The notes under the pieces: generated by a model
What the model was told of the DNA's origin: nothing
Database searches by the model: none
What the model saw: only the letters and a program-made list of their open reading frames with translations
Assembly (NCBI GenBank): GCA_965250115.1
Contig: CBDFNJ010000002.1
Span: 1,054,001-1,118,000 of the forward strand
Source of the DNA: CBDFHB01 sp965250115
Lineage (GTDB): Bacteria; Acidobacteriota; Vicinamibacteria; Marinacidobacterales; SMYC01
Length of the DNA: 64,000 bases
Direction of reading: 5' to 3'
Made by a program: the position numbers and the translations under genes
Part shown: positions 45,374-53,822 of the stretch, one piece after another
How the letters are laid out: every line of letters begins with the position of its first letter
How positions within the stretch are numbered: position 1 is the stretch's first letter

Positions 45374-46579
45374 ATGCCGCTGTCGGGAAACACCGGAGAG
45401 CTGTCTCTCGCGGATCTGATCCTCGTCAAGGCCATGGATTCGCGCAGCTATCGTTTGTCGCTTTCGGGTCCTTCCGGGGACGGGTTGATGTTCATCGAAG
45501 CGGGTCGCATCGTGCACGCGGCCTACGGCGAGCTGCCTCCTCAGGATGCTGCCTACCTGCTCGTGACGGAACAGGACGTCGAATTCCTGGTGGAGTCGGA
45601 CGCCGAGGTCTCCGCCCACACGCTGGAGCTCGGGCCTCAAGAGTTGCTGATGGAGGCGATGAGACGCCTGGACGAAGGACAGCTTCGCAAGCCCCGGACT
45701 GTACAGTTTCCCATGACGGACTCTGTAACGAGCCATCGCCGCGAGCCACCGCGTCCACGCTCGTTCGAGGCGCGCAAGAGTCCCGAGGCCGAGGCGCTTC
45801 GTAGGGCAATGGGCCGTGTGCTTTTCGCCGACCTGGGCGCGAGCCCGAGTCGTTTCGAAAAGAGCCAGGTTCCCATCGCGATCCTCACGCTCTTGGCCGT
45901 GGTCGCTCTTGGCCTCGTTGCCACGTGGCGGCTCGGCTGGCTCGAAACGATCGAGTACCGGGAGCCGGTGCAGATTTCGGATCTTGAGGGGCCCCGGGAC
46001 GTACTGCCCATGCTCCTCTCCGGCTTGCCGGCCGCCGTTCCCGACCGGCAAATATCCTATCTGCCGACCATTCTCTTGCGCATCCTCGTCGGTCCGGACG
46101 GCCGCGTACAAGAAGCCGTCGTGACTCGCTCGAATGCGGAGCTCTCAGACTTCGAGAGCGCCGCGCTCGAAGCCGTCAAGGAATACCGGTTTTCTCCGGC
46201 TCGAAGGGAGGACGTGATCGTTCCCGTCTGGTTGAATTGGCCCGTGACCTTCGCCGCGCGTGCCACTCGCCGGGCGGAACCCGTGCCCGTGGAAGCTGCC
46301 TACTTCAAAGCGCCTCGGGACCGATTGCCTGCGCTCGTCGAGGGAGACCAGCCCGTGACCCCCTTCCCGGAAAGCCGAGCACGGCCCGTCATAATCTGTC
46401 GTTTGTTGGTAGACGAGAATGGTCGGGTCTCCGAGGCTTCCGTCCTCGACCCCCGTGAAGATCGGAAGGCCTACGAAGAGGCCGCACTGGAAACGGTGAA
46501 GGGATATCGCTTCACTCCAGGTGAGCGAGAAGGCATCAAAGTGCCGGCAAGCGTGACATGGAAAATCGAGTTCCAGTAG
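45374..46579 (+). CDS. DUF4388 / TonB C-terminal domain fusion protein
   Basis: 401 residues from ATG 45374 (MPLSGNTGELSLADL); an in-frame ATG 45 bases upstream adds residues unlike the family. A DUF4388 domain (1-75) with MFIEAGRIVHAAYGE, a variable linker, one membrane helix VPIAILTLLAVVALGLVATW (about 166-186), then two TonB C-terminal-type domains (about 225-295 and 320-400). Both of the latter show the VGPDGRVQEAVVTRS / VDENGRVSEASV pattern and YRFSPARRE / YRFTPGERE. DUF4388 is usually linked to signalling, so this joins a cytosolic sensory domain to periplasmic partner-binding domains. A TATGAT -10-like box lies at 45327-45332. Confidence 0.85.
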   Translation: MPLSGNTGELSLADLILVKAMDSRSYRLSLSGPSGDGLMFIEAGRIVHAAYGELPPQDAAYLLVTEQDVEFLVESDAEVSAHTLELGPQELLMEAMRRLDEGQLRKPRTVQFPMTDSVTSHRREPPRPRSFEARKSPEAEALRRAMGRVLFADLGASPSRFEKSQVPIAILTLLAVVALGLVATWRLGWLETIEYREPVQISDLEGPRDVLPMLLSGLPAAVPDRQISYLPTILLRILVGPDGRVQEAVVTRSNAELSDFESAALEAVKEYRFSPARREDVIVPVWLNWPVTFAARATRRAEPVPVEAAYFKAPRDRLPALVEGDQPVTPFPESRARPVIICRLLVDENGRVSEASVLDPREDRKAYEEAALETVKGYRFTPGEREGIKVPASVTWKIEFQ

Positions 46580-47567
46580 TATCGACGCGGGCTATCGTCT
46601 TCTTCGGCGTTCTCTTGTGCCTGTGCGCGGCGGAGGCGGCTAGGGGGCAGACTCCGCTTCGGGTCGTCAGCTCTGGCTTCTTACGTGAGACGCTCCAGGC
46701 GCGCCTCTTCGCGGCGCTTTCAGAAGCGCACTCCGATCTCTCGCTCGATTGGAGGGATGCCGGTTCGCGGGGCGCCCTGTGCGATCTGTTCGAGGGCGGC
46801 GCGGACGTCGCCGTGACGATTCAAAGGGTGCGTCCGGACGAGATCCGGCTCGCCGAACGGCTCGAGCTCGAGCTGCACGAGCATGCCGTCGCACTCGACC
46901 TGCTCGCGCTCGTCGTCCATCCGGACAATGCCGTCGAATCGGAGAGCGAGGTTCTAGCACGCGTCGCTGCCGAGCGTGGCGGGATCGGATTGGTCAGCGT
47001 GACGAGGGATCGAAGTGCGGTACGGACTGTTCCCATCGAGGTCGAGCCCAATGTGGTCAGAACGAGTGGGCCGCTTGCGCGGACCCTCTGGGCCTATTCC
47101 CTCGGAGCTTCGGAAGTCTGCGCTCGCTCCTCGATTTCTTGCGTCTTCAGGAAGGGCGACGAGTCCTCGAGGACGCGGGGCTTCACCCGCTCCTTGCCGC
47201 GACCCATCGGGGTCCGGAGCGCGAGACGGTGCGTGCCTTCCTGACCCGGGTAACCTTCGGCTTCGAGGGGTTCCGCTTGAGAGCGGCGGCGCGGCAGGTG
47301 CTGGATGGTTTCGCGAAGAGCTTGAAAAGCCCGCGCCAATCGGTCTGGATCGTCGGACACGTCGAGCCGACCGAGTCCGTCGACCAGGACGACCTCTCGC
47401 TCCTCCGCGCCCGCGAAATCGCCAACTATCTCCAGCAGAAGGGCATCGATCCCTCTAGAATGACGGTGGAAGGAGTCGGAGCGTCTGAGCCTCTGACCGA
47501 TCATCGAACACTGGAGGGGCGGCGTGAGAGCCGCCGGGCCGAAATTTGGGTTCTGCCTCAGCGCTGA
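46558..47567 (+). pseudogene. Phosphate-binding-protein-like / OmpA-domain gene with a frameshift
   Basis: The first frame (46558 to about 47100) has a signal peptide (AIVFFGVLLCLCAAEAARG) and a PstS-like periplasmic binding domain. Homology moves to the next frame near 47099-47110, giving LRSLLDFLRLQEGRRVLEDAG and then an OmpA-type domain with WIVGHVEPTES and LLRAREIANYLQQKGIDPSRM. One missing base would restore a 336-residue envelope protein with a C-terminal peptidoglycan-binding domain. It overlaps the DUF4388-TonB gene by 22 bp and the polymerase gene by 22 bp. Confidence 0.75.
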
Positions 47568-49906
47568 GTTTCCAGGAGAGCGGCGAAAAAGCCTTTCTGC
47601 TAACGCGTCAATGGCGCGACACTCCCGATGGCGTCGAGCTCGTCTTCTGGGCTCGCGGTGAATCGGGGCTGCTGCGCCTGCGCGTCGACGGGCAAGAAGC
47701 CGTGTGTTTCGTTCCGCGCGGCCAAACGGAACCCCGGAGCCTCGAGGCGACGGCCCGTCCACTCGAGCTCGCGACGCTCGCAGGCGCCCCGGTCGACGGG
47801 CTCTATTTTCGAAACCAGAGGACGCTCGCGGAGACTAGAAGAGCGCTCCGCGAGTCTGGATCGCTTGTCTACGAGTCCGACATCAAACCCTCGGACCGTT
47901 TCTTGATGGAGCGATTCGTAACCGGTGGCTTCGAGGTTCACGGACCCGTCGTCGAGCACGAGGGGTTTCGCGAGTATCGAAATCCACGTGTCGTGGCGTC
48001 GGAGTTCAGGCCGAGGCTCCGCGTCGTTTCGATCGATATCGAGACCGCGGGCTTCGATGGGGAGTTGTACTCGATCTGCGCTTCGAGCGGGGCCGAGGCG
48101 CGAGTCTTTCTGCTACGTTCGGAAGACTGGACCGAATCGGTCCACGGGGATCGAATCAACGAGCAGGCCGAGCACGTGGAGCTCACCGTCCATCACGACC
48201 AGGGAACGCTGCTGGAAAAGTTCTTCTCGTGGCTTCGCGCCGACGACCCCGACGTTCTCATCGGCTGGAACGTCATCGATTTCGACCTCCACTTCCTCGA
48301 GCGCGCCTGCCGTAGGCTCAATCTCGCCTTCGCTGCCGGGCGCGGTCGCGATCGGGCGACGCTCCTGTCGCCCTCGAAGAGCAGCGGGAAGCGGGTCGCC
48401 CGCATTCCGGGCCGCGCGGTCCTCGACGGCATCGACACCTTGAGAAACGCGACGTGGCATTTCGAGGACTTCGGTCTCGAGGCCGTATCTCGAGAGCTTC
48501 TGGGAAGGGGAAAGCGCATCGCGGCTCACGAGGACCGCGTCGCGGAGATCCAAAGGCTCTATCACGAAAAGCCCTGGGAGCTCGTGAGGTACAACGTCGA
48601 GGATTGCCGGCTCGTCGAGGCGATCTTCGAAAAGACCAGGCTCATCGACTTCGTGCTTGAGCGCTCGAGATTGACGGGGCTAGCGCTCGATCGGGTCGGC
48701 GGCTCCGTCGCCGCCTTCGACAATCTGTATCTGCCGCGGCTTCACCGTCGGGGACGGGTCGCGCGAGACGTCGAGGAGCGGCCCATCTCGGATATGAGCC
48801 CCGGCGGATTCGTGATGGATTCGAGGCCGGGGCTCTTCGACAACGTTCTGGTGCTCGACTTCAAGAGCCTGTATCCGAGCATCATCCGAACGTTTCGTGT
48901 CGATCCCCTCGGTCTCGAGGCCGCGGGAGAGGACGCCATCCCAGGCTTCCGAGGAGCGCTCTTTTCTCGTGAGGAGCACATACTGCCGGAGCTCATCGAA
49001 GAGCTCTGGCAGGCCCGGGACGAGGCCAAGCGCGAGGGGAACGAGCCACTTTCGAGGACGATCAAGATTCTCATGAACTCGTTCTACGGCGTGCTCGGAA
49101 CGCCGGGCTGTCGTTTCTTCGAGCCGCGCCTCGTGTCGAGCGTTACCCTTCGTGGGCACGAGATCATCACCCATAGCCGCACTTTCCTGGAGGATGAGGG
49201 ACATGCTGTCATCTACGGAGATACCGATTCGCTCTTCGTCCTGCTCGGTAACGGTCCAAGCGAAAGCGAATGCGACGCGACCGGCAGAGAGCTTGCCTTC
49301 GGGTTGAATCGTTTTTGGACGGACCGTGTTCGGCGCGAGCTCGACTTGGACTCGTTCCTCGAGCTTCAGTTCGAGCGGCACTATCTACGCTTCTTCATGC
49401 CGACGATCCGCGGCTCCGAGCTTGGCAGCAAGAAGCGCTACGCGGGGCTCGTTAGGCGTGACGGCAAGCTCGAGCTCCAGTTCACGGGGCTAGAGGCCGT
49501 CCGCTCCGACTGGACGCCCCTCGCGCGGGAGTTTCAGCGCGAGCTATACCGGCGGATCTTCCACGACGAGCCCTATGAGGACTACATACGCCGGACGGCC
49601 GACGATCTGTTCGCGGGCCGTCGCGACCGCGATCTCGTGTACCGGAAGCGTCTCCGGCGCCGGCTCGAAGACTATGCGAAGAACGTGCCTCCGCATGCCC
49701 AGGCGGCTCGCAAGTCGAGCTCGCCTGGACGGTGGATCCGCTACGTCGTCACCATCAACGGACCCGAGCCTCTGGACAACAATCCGTCACACCTCGACTA
49801 TCAGCACTATCTCGACCGGCAGATCGCCCCCGCGGCGGACGCCCTGCTTCACGTGAAGGGGACTTCGGTCGCAAAGATCCTGGACCAACAGTTGAGCCTG
49901 TTCTGA
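47546..49906 (+). CDS. polB: DNA polymerase II (family B)
   Basis: 786 residues, same size as E. coli PolB. TTG 47546 is the only plausible start in frame before FLLTRQWRDTPDG, which matches the PolB N-terminus. Exonuclease motif VVSIDIETAG, polymerase motifs DFKSLYPSIIRTF (motif A), KILMNSFYGVLG (motif B) and YGDTDSLF (motif C) are complete. It acts in repair and translesion synthesis. Its start lies within the 3' end of the OmpA-domain gene; it converges on the methyltransferase with 2 bp between stops. Confidence 0.95.
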   Translation: MGSASALSFQESGEKAFLLTRQWRDTPDGVELVFWARGESGLLRLRVDGQEAVCFVPRGQTEPRSLEATARPLELATLAGAPVDGLYFRNQRTLAETRRALRESGSLVYESDIKPSDRFLMERFVTGGFEVHGPVVEHEGFREYRNPRVVASEFRPRLRVVSIDIETAGFDGELYSICASSGAEARVFLLRSEDWTESVHGDRINEQAEHVELTVHHDQGTLLEKFFSWLRADDPDVLIGWNVIDFDLHFLERACRRLNLAFAAGRGRDRATLLSPSKSSGKRVARIPGRAVLDGIDTLRNATWHFEDFGLEAVSRELLGRGKRIAAHEDRVAEIQRLYHEKPWELVRYNVEDCRLVEAIFEKTRLIDFVLERSRLTGLALDRVGGSVAAFDNLYLPRLHRRGRVARDVEERPISDMSPGGFVMDSRPGLFDNVLVLDFKSLYPSIIRTFRVDPLGLEAAGEDAIPGFRGALFSREEHILPELIEELWQARDEAKREGNEPLSRTIKILMNSFYGVLGTPGCRFFEPRLVSSVTLRGHEIITHSRTFLEDEGHAVIYGDTDSLFVLLGNGPSESECDATGRELAFGLNRFWTDRVRRELDLDSFLELQFERHYLRFFMPTIRGSELGSKKRYAGLVRRDGKLELQFTGLEAVRSDWTPLAREFQRELYRRIFHDEPYEDYIRRTADDLFAGRRDRDLVYRKRLRRRLEDYAKNVPPHAQAARKSSSPGRWIRYVVTINGPEPLDNNPSHLDYQHYLDRQIAPAADALLHVKGTSVAKILDQQLSLF

Positions 49907-49908
49907 GC

Positions 49909-50538
49909 TCACGCGGCCACGCGGAAGATGGCCAAGCGCCATTCAGGCGCGCCCGCGGTGCGCTCGAGAGGGATTTCAGCCACGGGCAGAAGGCTCTCGA
50001 TGCTTGCGGAGTGATCGGGAGTCAAGAGGACGAGCAGCGCTCCCGGTTTGGCGCGCTCCGCGAGCAGCGTCCCTAGCCGGTCCTCGTTTCCGTCTGGATA
50101 ATTGAAAAAGGCATCGATCGCTTCGACACCCACCCCGAGCTTCTCATAGGTCGCGGCCTCGAGGTAGTCGCCCTGGCAGACGCACCACGATCCGGCCAGT
50201 CCGCGCTCCGTCGCCCGCTTCAAGTTTTTCTTGGCGAGATCGGCGAGATCGGGATGGCTCTCGACACCAAAGACTGTGATGTCGGGAACTTCCGCCGCCA
50301 GCGATGCTACGAGGCGTCCGTCTCCCATTCCGGCGTCGAGAACTCTCGCGCCGCAGCGAAGTCCCTTCGCGACGTCGAGATGGCTCAGGGCGCGAGTCGC
50401 GGAGAGGAGCACGTCGAAGGGCGTGGCGAGCCAGATGCCGGTTCCGGTGAGCTGCAGGGGCTGTCCTCCGAAGGTCCGCTTCTCGGACTCCTCGAAGAGG
50501 GGCAAAAGCTCTGAGGCTTCGAAGGGTGAGTCGTTCAT
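49909..50538 (-). CDS. Class I SAM-dependent methyltransferase
   Basis: 209 residues from ATG 50538 (MNDSPFEASELLPLFEE). SAM-binding motif VLDAGMGDGRLVASLA, followed by VFGVESHPD (motif II) and DAFFNYPDGNE. The substrate is unknown. The frame extends upstream to 50637 but that part looks non-coding. Confidence 0.82.
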   Translation of the reverse strand: MNDSPFEASELLPLFEESEKRTFGGQPLQLTGTGIWLATPFDVLLSATRALSHLDVAKGLRCGARVLDAGMGDGRLVASLAAEVPDITVFGVESHPDLADLAKKNLKRATERGLAGSWCVCQGDYLEAATYEKLGVGVEAIDAFFNYPDGNEDRLGTLLAERAKPGALLVLLTPDHSASIESLLPVAEIPLERTAGAPEWRLAIFRVAA

Positions 50539-50719
50539 GATTGCGATAAGAGGCTGCGGCGGTCTATCGTTCTCCTCGTGCCTTTCTCGACGAAAGCCCG
50601 TCCCCGAACCGCGTTCGAGGTCCGGCGCCGCGAGCAAGAGGCCATCTATCGATGCTACGTGCAGAACTTGAAGTGGGTCAACAACTGGATCTCGCCGACG
50701 GGAATCCGGAGGAAAAGAA

Positions 50720-52357
50720 ATATCTAGAATTGGAAGCTTCGCCTTACTTTGTGCACTGGCCGGGTGTGGTGCGGAGACGCCGCTTCAGTCACCCGCCGAC
50801 CCCATCGAATCCCAGCTGGCGAAGTATACGACCGTTCGATTGACGACGGACCTCGAGTTACTTTCGGAGAGCGAGCGCGCGATGCTTCCGAGTTTGATCC
50901 GAGCAGCACGGGCCATGGAATCGGCGTTCTGGCGACAGGCGTTTGGTGACGAGGGAGAGCTGATGTCCCAGCTCGACAGCGAGTCGGCCCGACGATTCGC
51001 CGAAATAAACTACGGACCCTGGGACAGACTCTCCGACAACGAGCCCTTCGTCGAGGGGTTCGGGCCCAAGCCCCTGGGAGCGCGTTTCTATCCCAGCGAC
51101 GTGACGAAGGAGGCGCTCGAAGAAGCGGCCGCGACGAACCCGTCGCTGACGAGCCTCTATACGATGGTAGAGCGCAACGAGCAGGGAGAGCTCGAAGCGA
51201 CACCCTACTCGGTTGCCTTTAAGGAGTCCTTCGGCGTGGCGGCCAACGAGCTTCGGGCCGCGGCGGAGCTGGCCGAGGAGCCCGGTTTGAAGCGTTATCT
51301 CGAGCTCCGAGCCAAGGCACTCCTCTCCGACGACTATCGTGAGAGCGACATGGCCTGGATGGACATGAAAGACAACGGGCTCGATATCGTCATTGGGCCC
51401 ATCGAGACCTACGAAGACCAGCTATTCGGCTACAAGGCCGCGAACGAGGCCTTCGTTCTCGTGAAGGATCGAGATTGGAGTCGAAGGCTCGCGCGCTACG
51501 CGACGTTGCTCGGTGAGCTTCAGCGGGCGCTGCCGGTCGAGAAGGACTACAAGAAGGAGACTCCCGGGCTCAAGTCGGACCTCAACGCTTACGACGCCAT
51601 CTATTACGCGGGCGACGCCAATGCGGGGGCGAAGGCCATTGCCGTCAACCTTCCGAACGACGAGGAAGTCCAGCTCCAGAAGGGAACCCGCAGGCTCCAG
51701 CTCAAGAACGCCATGCGGGCCAAGTTCGACACGATCCTGCTGCCGATTTCGCAGCGTCTCATCGACGAGAGCCAGAGAGACCACATCGACTTCGACGCTT
51801 TCTTCGCGAACGTGATGTTCCACGAGGTTGCCCACGGTTTGGGCATCAAGAGGACCCTCGACGGCTCGGGAACGGTGCGCAACGCGTTGCAGGAGAGGGC
51901 GTCGGCGGTCGAGGAGGCCAAAGCGGACGTGCTTGGGCTGTTCATGCTTTCCGAGCTGCACCAGCAGGGCGAGCTCGATGACTCGACGAATCTCGACGAC
52001 AACTACGTGACGTTTCTCGCTTCGATCTTTCGCTCGGTTCGATTCGGGACTACTGACGCCCATGGCCGCGCGAACCTCATGCAGCTCAACTTTCTCGAAG
52101 AGAAAGGCGCATTCAGCTACGATGCCGAGTCCGAGACTTACAAAGTGGACTCGGAGCGCATGAAGAGCGCCATTCGAGACCTCGCGGGCGTCATTCTGAA
52201 GTTCCAGGGAGACGGGGACTACGACGGCCTCGGCGAGTTCAACGCGAAGTATCAGGTAGTGACATCGGTGCTGGAAGCCAACCTCGAGAGGCTGGCGAGA
52301 GAGGGGATCCCGGTGGACGTCGTGTTCGAGCAGGGCCTCGACGTCCTGGGGCTGTGA
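50720..52357 (+). CDS. Lipoprotein zinc peptidase, M49 (dipeptidyl-peptidase III)-like, with ATA in place of a start codon
   Basis: 545 residues if read from ATA 50720, which sits seven bases after GGAGG (50708-50712) and opens a perfect lipoprotein signal: (M)SRIGSFALLCALAGCG. The first usual start codon is TTG 50840, which would remove the signal. Zinc motif HEVAHG (His368, Glu369, His372) and a downstream Glu398 in VEEAKADVLGL resemble the M49-like peptidase family, although classical M49 has HExxxH. Predicted to be lipid-anchored in the envelope and to cleave peptides. A mutated ATG, a sequence error or a rare ATA start would each explain the reading. Confidence 0.75.
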   Translation: MSRIGSFALLCALAGCGAETPLQSPADPIESQLAKYTTVRLTTDLELLSESERAMLPSLIRAARAMESAFWRQAFGDEGELMSQLDSESARRFAEINYGPWDRLSDNEPFVEGFGPKPLGARFYPSDVTKEALEEAAATNPSLTSLYTMVERNEQGELEATPYSVAFKESFGVAANELRAAAELAEEPGLKRYLELRAKALLSDDYRESDMAWMDMKDNGLDIVIGPIETYEDQLFGYKAANEAFVLVKDRDWSRRLARYATLLGELQRALPVEKDYKKETPGLKSDLNAYDAIYYAGDANAGAKAIAVNLPNDEEVQLQKGTRRLQLKNAMRAKFDTILLPISQRLIDESQRDHIDFDAFFANVMFHEVAHGLGIKRTLDGSGTVRNALQERASAVEEAKADVLGLFMLSELHQQGELDDSTNLDDNYVTFLASIFRSVRFGTTDAHGRANLMQLNFLEEKGAFSYDAESETYKVDSERMKSAIRDLAGVILKFQGDGDYDGLGEFNAKYQVVTSVLEANLERLAREGIPVDVVFEQGLDVLGL

Positions 52358-52430
52358 TGGGGTCAGTCCTGAACAACTTGACTTGGATGTTACTTTTCTA
52401 CCCAAGTCAAGTTGTTCAGGACTGACCCCA
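52358..52430. repeat. Perfect 29-bp inverted repeat directly after a stop codon
   Basis: Arms 52358-52386 and 52402-52430 (TGGGGTCAGTCCTGAACAAC...) are perfectly complementary around a 15-base spacer containing TTACTTTTCT. It may act as a transcription terminator or as a MITE/REP-like genomic palindrome; there is no T-run after the second arm. The first base follows the TGA of the peptidase gene. Confidence 0.85.
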
Positions 52431-52484
52431 GCGGATCACGGGGACGGCGTCCTCAGTGATCGCTCGGCTCTTCGCCTCGCTCGC

Positions 52485-52515
52485 GCAGGGCGCAGATGAC
52501 TTTTTCGCGCCCTGC
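52485..52515 (+). promoter_or_regulatory. Stem-loop upstream of the cupin gene
   Basis: GCAGGGCGC pairs perfectly with GCGCCCTGC across a 13-base loop containing TTTTT. Its role is unknown; it lies 40 bp before the cupin start. Confidence 0.35.
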
Positions 52516-52555
52516 TAGTAACGTAGCGGTCGGGACGGAAGTCAGAGGAGGAGCC

Positions 52556-52933
52556 GTGGCGGATACAGAGAGCGTCAAACACATCCGTTGGGACGATTTA
52601 CCGAAAGAAAAGCTCAGCAACTACATCGGTCGCCGCATGATCACCGGTGACAAAGCGATGGTGACGCACGTTTACCTGAAGAAGGGTGCGATCGTACCGA
52701 TGCATCATCATGTGAACGAGCAGCTCACCTATGTCCTCGAGGGGGCGCTCAAGTTCTGGGTCGGAACCGAGGACGCCGAGGCGATCGTCGTCCGGGCCGG
52801 TGAAGTGCTGGTGCTTCCCTCGAACGTCCCTCACAAGGCCGAGGCGCTCGAAGACACGCTCGACGTAGATTTCTTCACGCCGCCTCGTCAGGACTGGCTC
52901 GACGGGACCGACGACTACCTGCGTCAGCAGTAA
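52556..52933 (+). CDS. Small single-domain cupin protein
   Basis: 125 residues from GTG 52556, preceded by GAGGAGGAG; the upstream ATG at 52496 has no comparable site and lies in the stem-loop region. Cupin metal motif MHHHVNEQLTYVLEGALKFWVG (His residues near 44-46, Glu near 49) and the second motif LPSNVPHKAEAL. Such proteins bind metal and small carboxylates or act as simple dioxygenases or isomerases; the function is not predictable. Confidence 0.85.
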   Translation: MADTESVKHIRWDDLPKEKLSNYIGRRMITGDKAMVTHVYLKKGAIVPMHHHVNEQLTYVLEGALKFWVGTEDAEAIVVRAGEVLVLPSNVPHKAEALEDTLDVDFFTPPRQDWLDGTDDYLRQQ

Positions 52934-53066
52934 TCGAGGTGCCCTCGAGCTTCCCGAGCTCGTCTCGAAGGCGTGCCCAGATCCGGCGATTCAGCGCGCG
53001 GTCATCGACCGTTCGCTTGGCCTCCAGGTAGCGACGAAAACGTGACATGGTGGGATTGTCATCCAT
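52875..53066 (-). pseudogene. Possible N-terminal fragment of a SAM-dependent methyltransferase
   Basis: From ATG 53066 the frame reads MDDNPTMSRFRRYLEAKRTV and DDRALNRRIWARLRDELG, which resembles the N-terminus of a class I methyltransferase family (EAKRxVDDRALNRRVW). After about 40 residues it runs into the antisense of the cupin gene and stops. The SAM-binding motif is absent. It is probably a truncated remnant. Confidence 0.35.
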
Positions 53067-53102
53067 TTGTCTGGGCGACGTCAGATAGTATAGAAAACCA
53101 GG

Positions 53103-53822
53103 GTGAAAGATGTGCTGAGTCCGATTCTCGCCGATTTCCGCGAGCGTCTGAAGGGCAAGGGGCGGGGGGAGCGCGGGCGACCCTTCGTGACGCTCGCCTA
53201 CGCTCAGAGCCTCGACGGGAGCATCGCCGGCAAGAAGAATCGTCGGCTCGGTCTCAGCTGTACATCCTCGCTGCAGCTCACCCACGAGCTCCGAGTAGAA
53301 CACGACGCCATCCTGGTCGGTGTCGGGACGGTTCTCGCCGACAACCCGCGTCTGAACGTAAGGCTCACGAACGGACCCGACCCCCAGCCGATTGTCGTCG
53401 ATAGCCGACTCCGCTTGCCGTTGGACGCTCATCTACTCCAGGCGGGTCGAGGCGCGTGGGTCGCCTCGACCGAGGCAGCGCAGGTGGACGAGGAACGTGC
53501 CATCCGTGCCCGAGGCGCCGAGGTTCTCAGGTTGCGCGCGGCACCGAACGGCTGGGTCGACTTGGAAGCGCTCTTGGAGACGGCCCATGCCAGGGGCATC
53601 GAGCACCTTCTCGTAGAGGGCGGAGCGCGCATCCTGACGAGCTTTCTCGAGTCCCGTCTCGTCGATTACGTCGTCGTCACCATTTCTCCCCAGTTCATTG
53701 GCGGCGTGCCGGTGTTGCGACAGCACGAGCTTTCTACGTTTCCCAGGTTGAGCCCGTGGCGTTTCGAGCGTGTCGGGGAAGATCTGGTTCTCGCTGGCGA
53801 GCTGCGCTGGTCCGACGCATGA
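53103..53822 (+). CDS. RibD C-terminal / dihydrofolate-reductase-fold reductase
   Basis: 239 residues from GTG 53103. It matches the reductase domain of riboflavin enzyme RibD: RPFVTLAYAQSLDGSIAG, HELRVEHDAILVGVGTVLADNPRLNVRL, VDSRLRLPL, LVEGGARILTSFLE. Only the reductase is present, not the deaminase, so it could reduce a ribosylaminopyrimidine or a pterin-like compound with NADPH. It overlaps the next gene by 4 bases and heads a run with an alcohol dehydrogenase and a PTPS-family protein. Confidence 0.85.
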   Translation: MKDVLSPILADFRERLKGKGRGERGRPFVTLAYAQSLDGSIAGKKNRRLGLSCTSSLQLTHELRVEHDAILVGVGTVLADNPRLNVRLTNGPDPQPIVVDSRLRLPLDAHLLQAGRGAWVASTEAAQVDEERAIRARGAEVLRLRAAPNGWVDLEALLETAHARGIEHLLVEGGARILTSFLESRLVDYVVVTISPQFIGGVPVLRQHELSTFPRLSPWRFERVGEDLVLAGELRWSDA

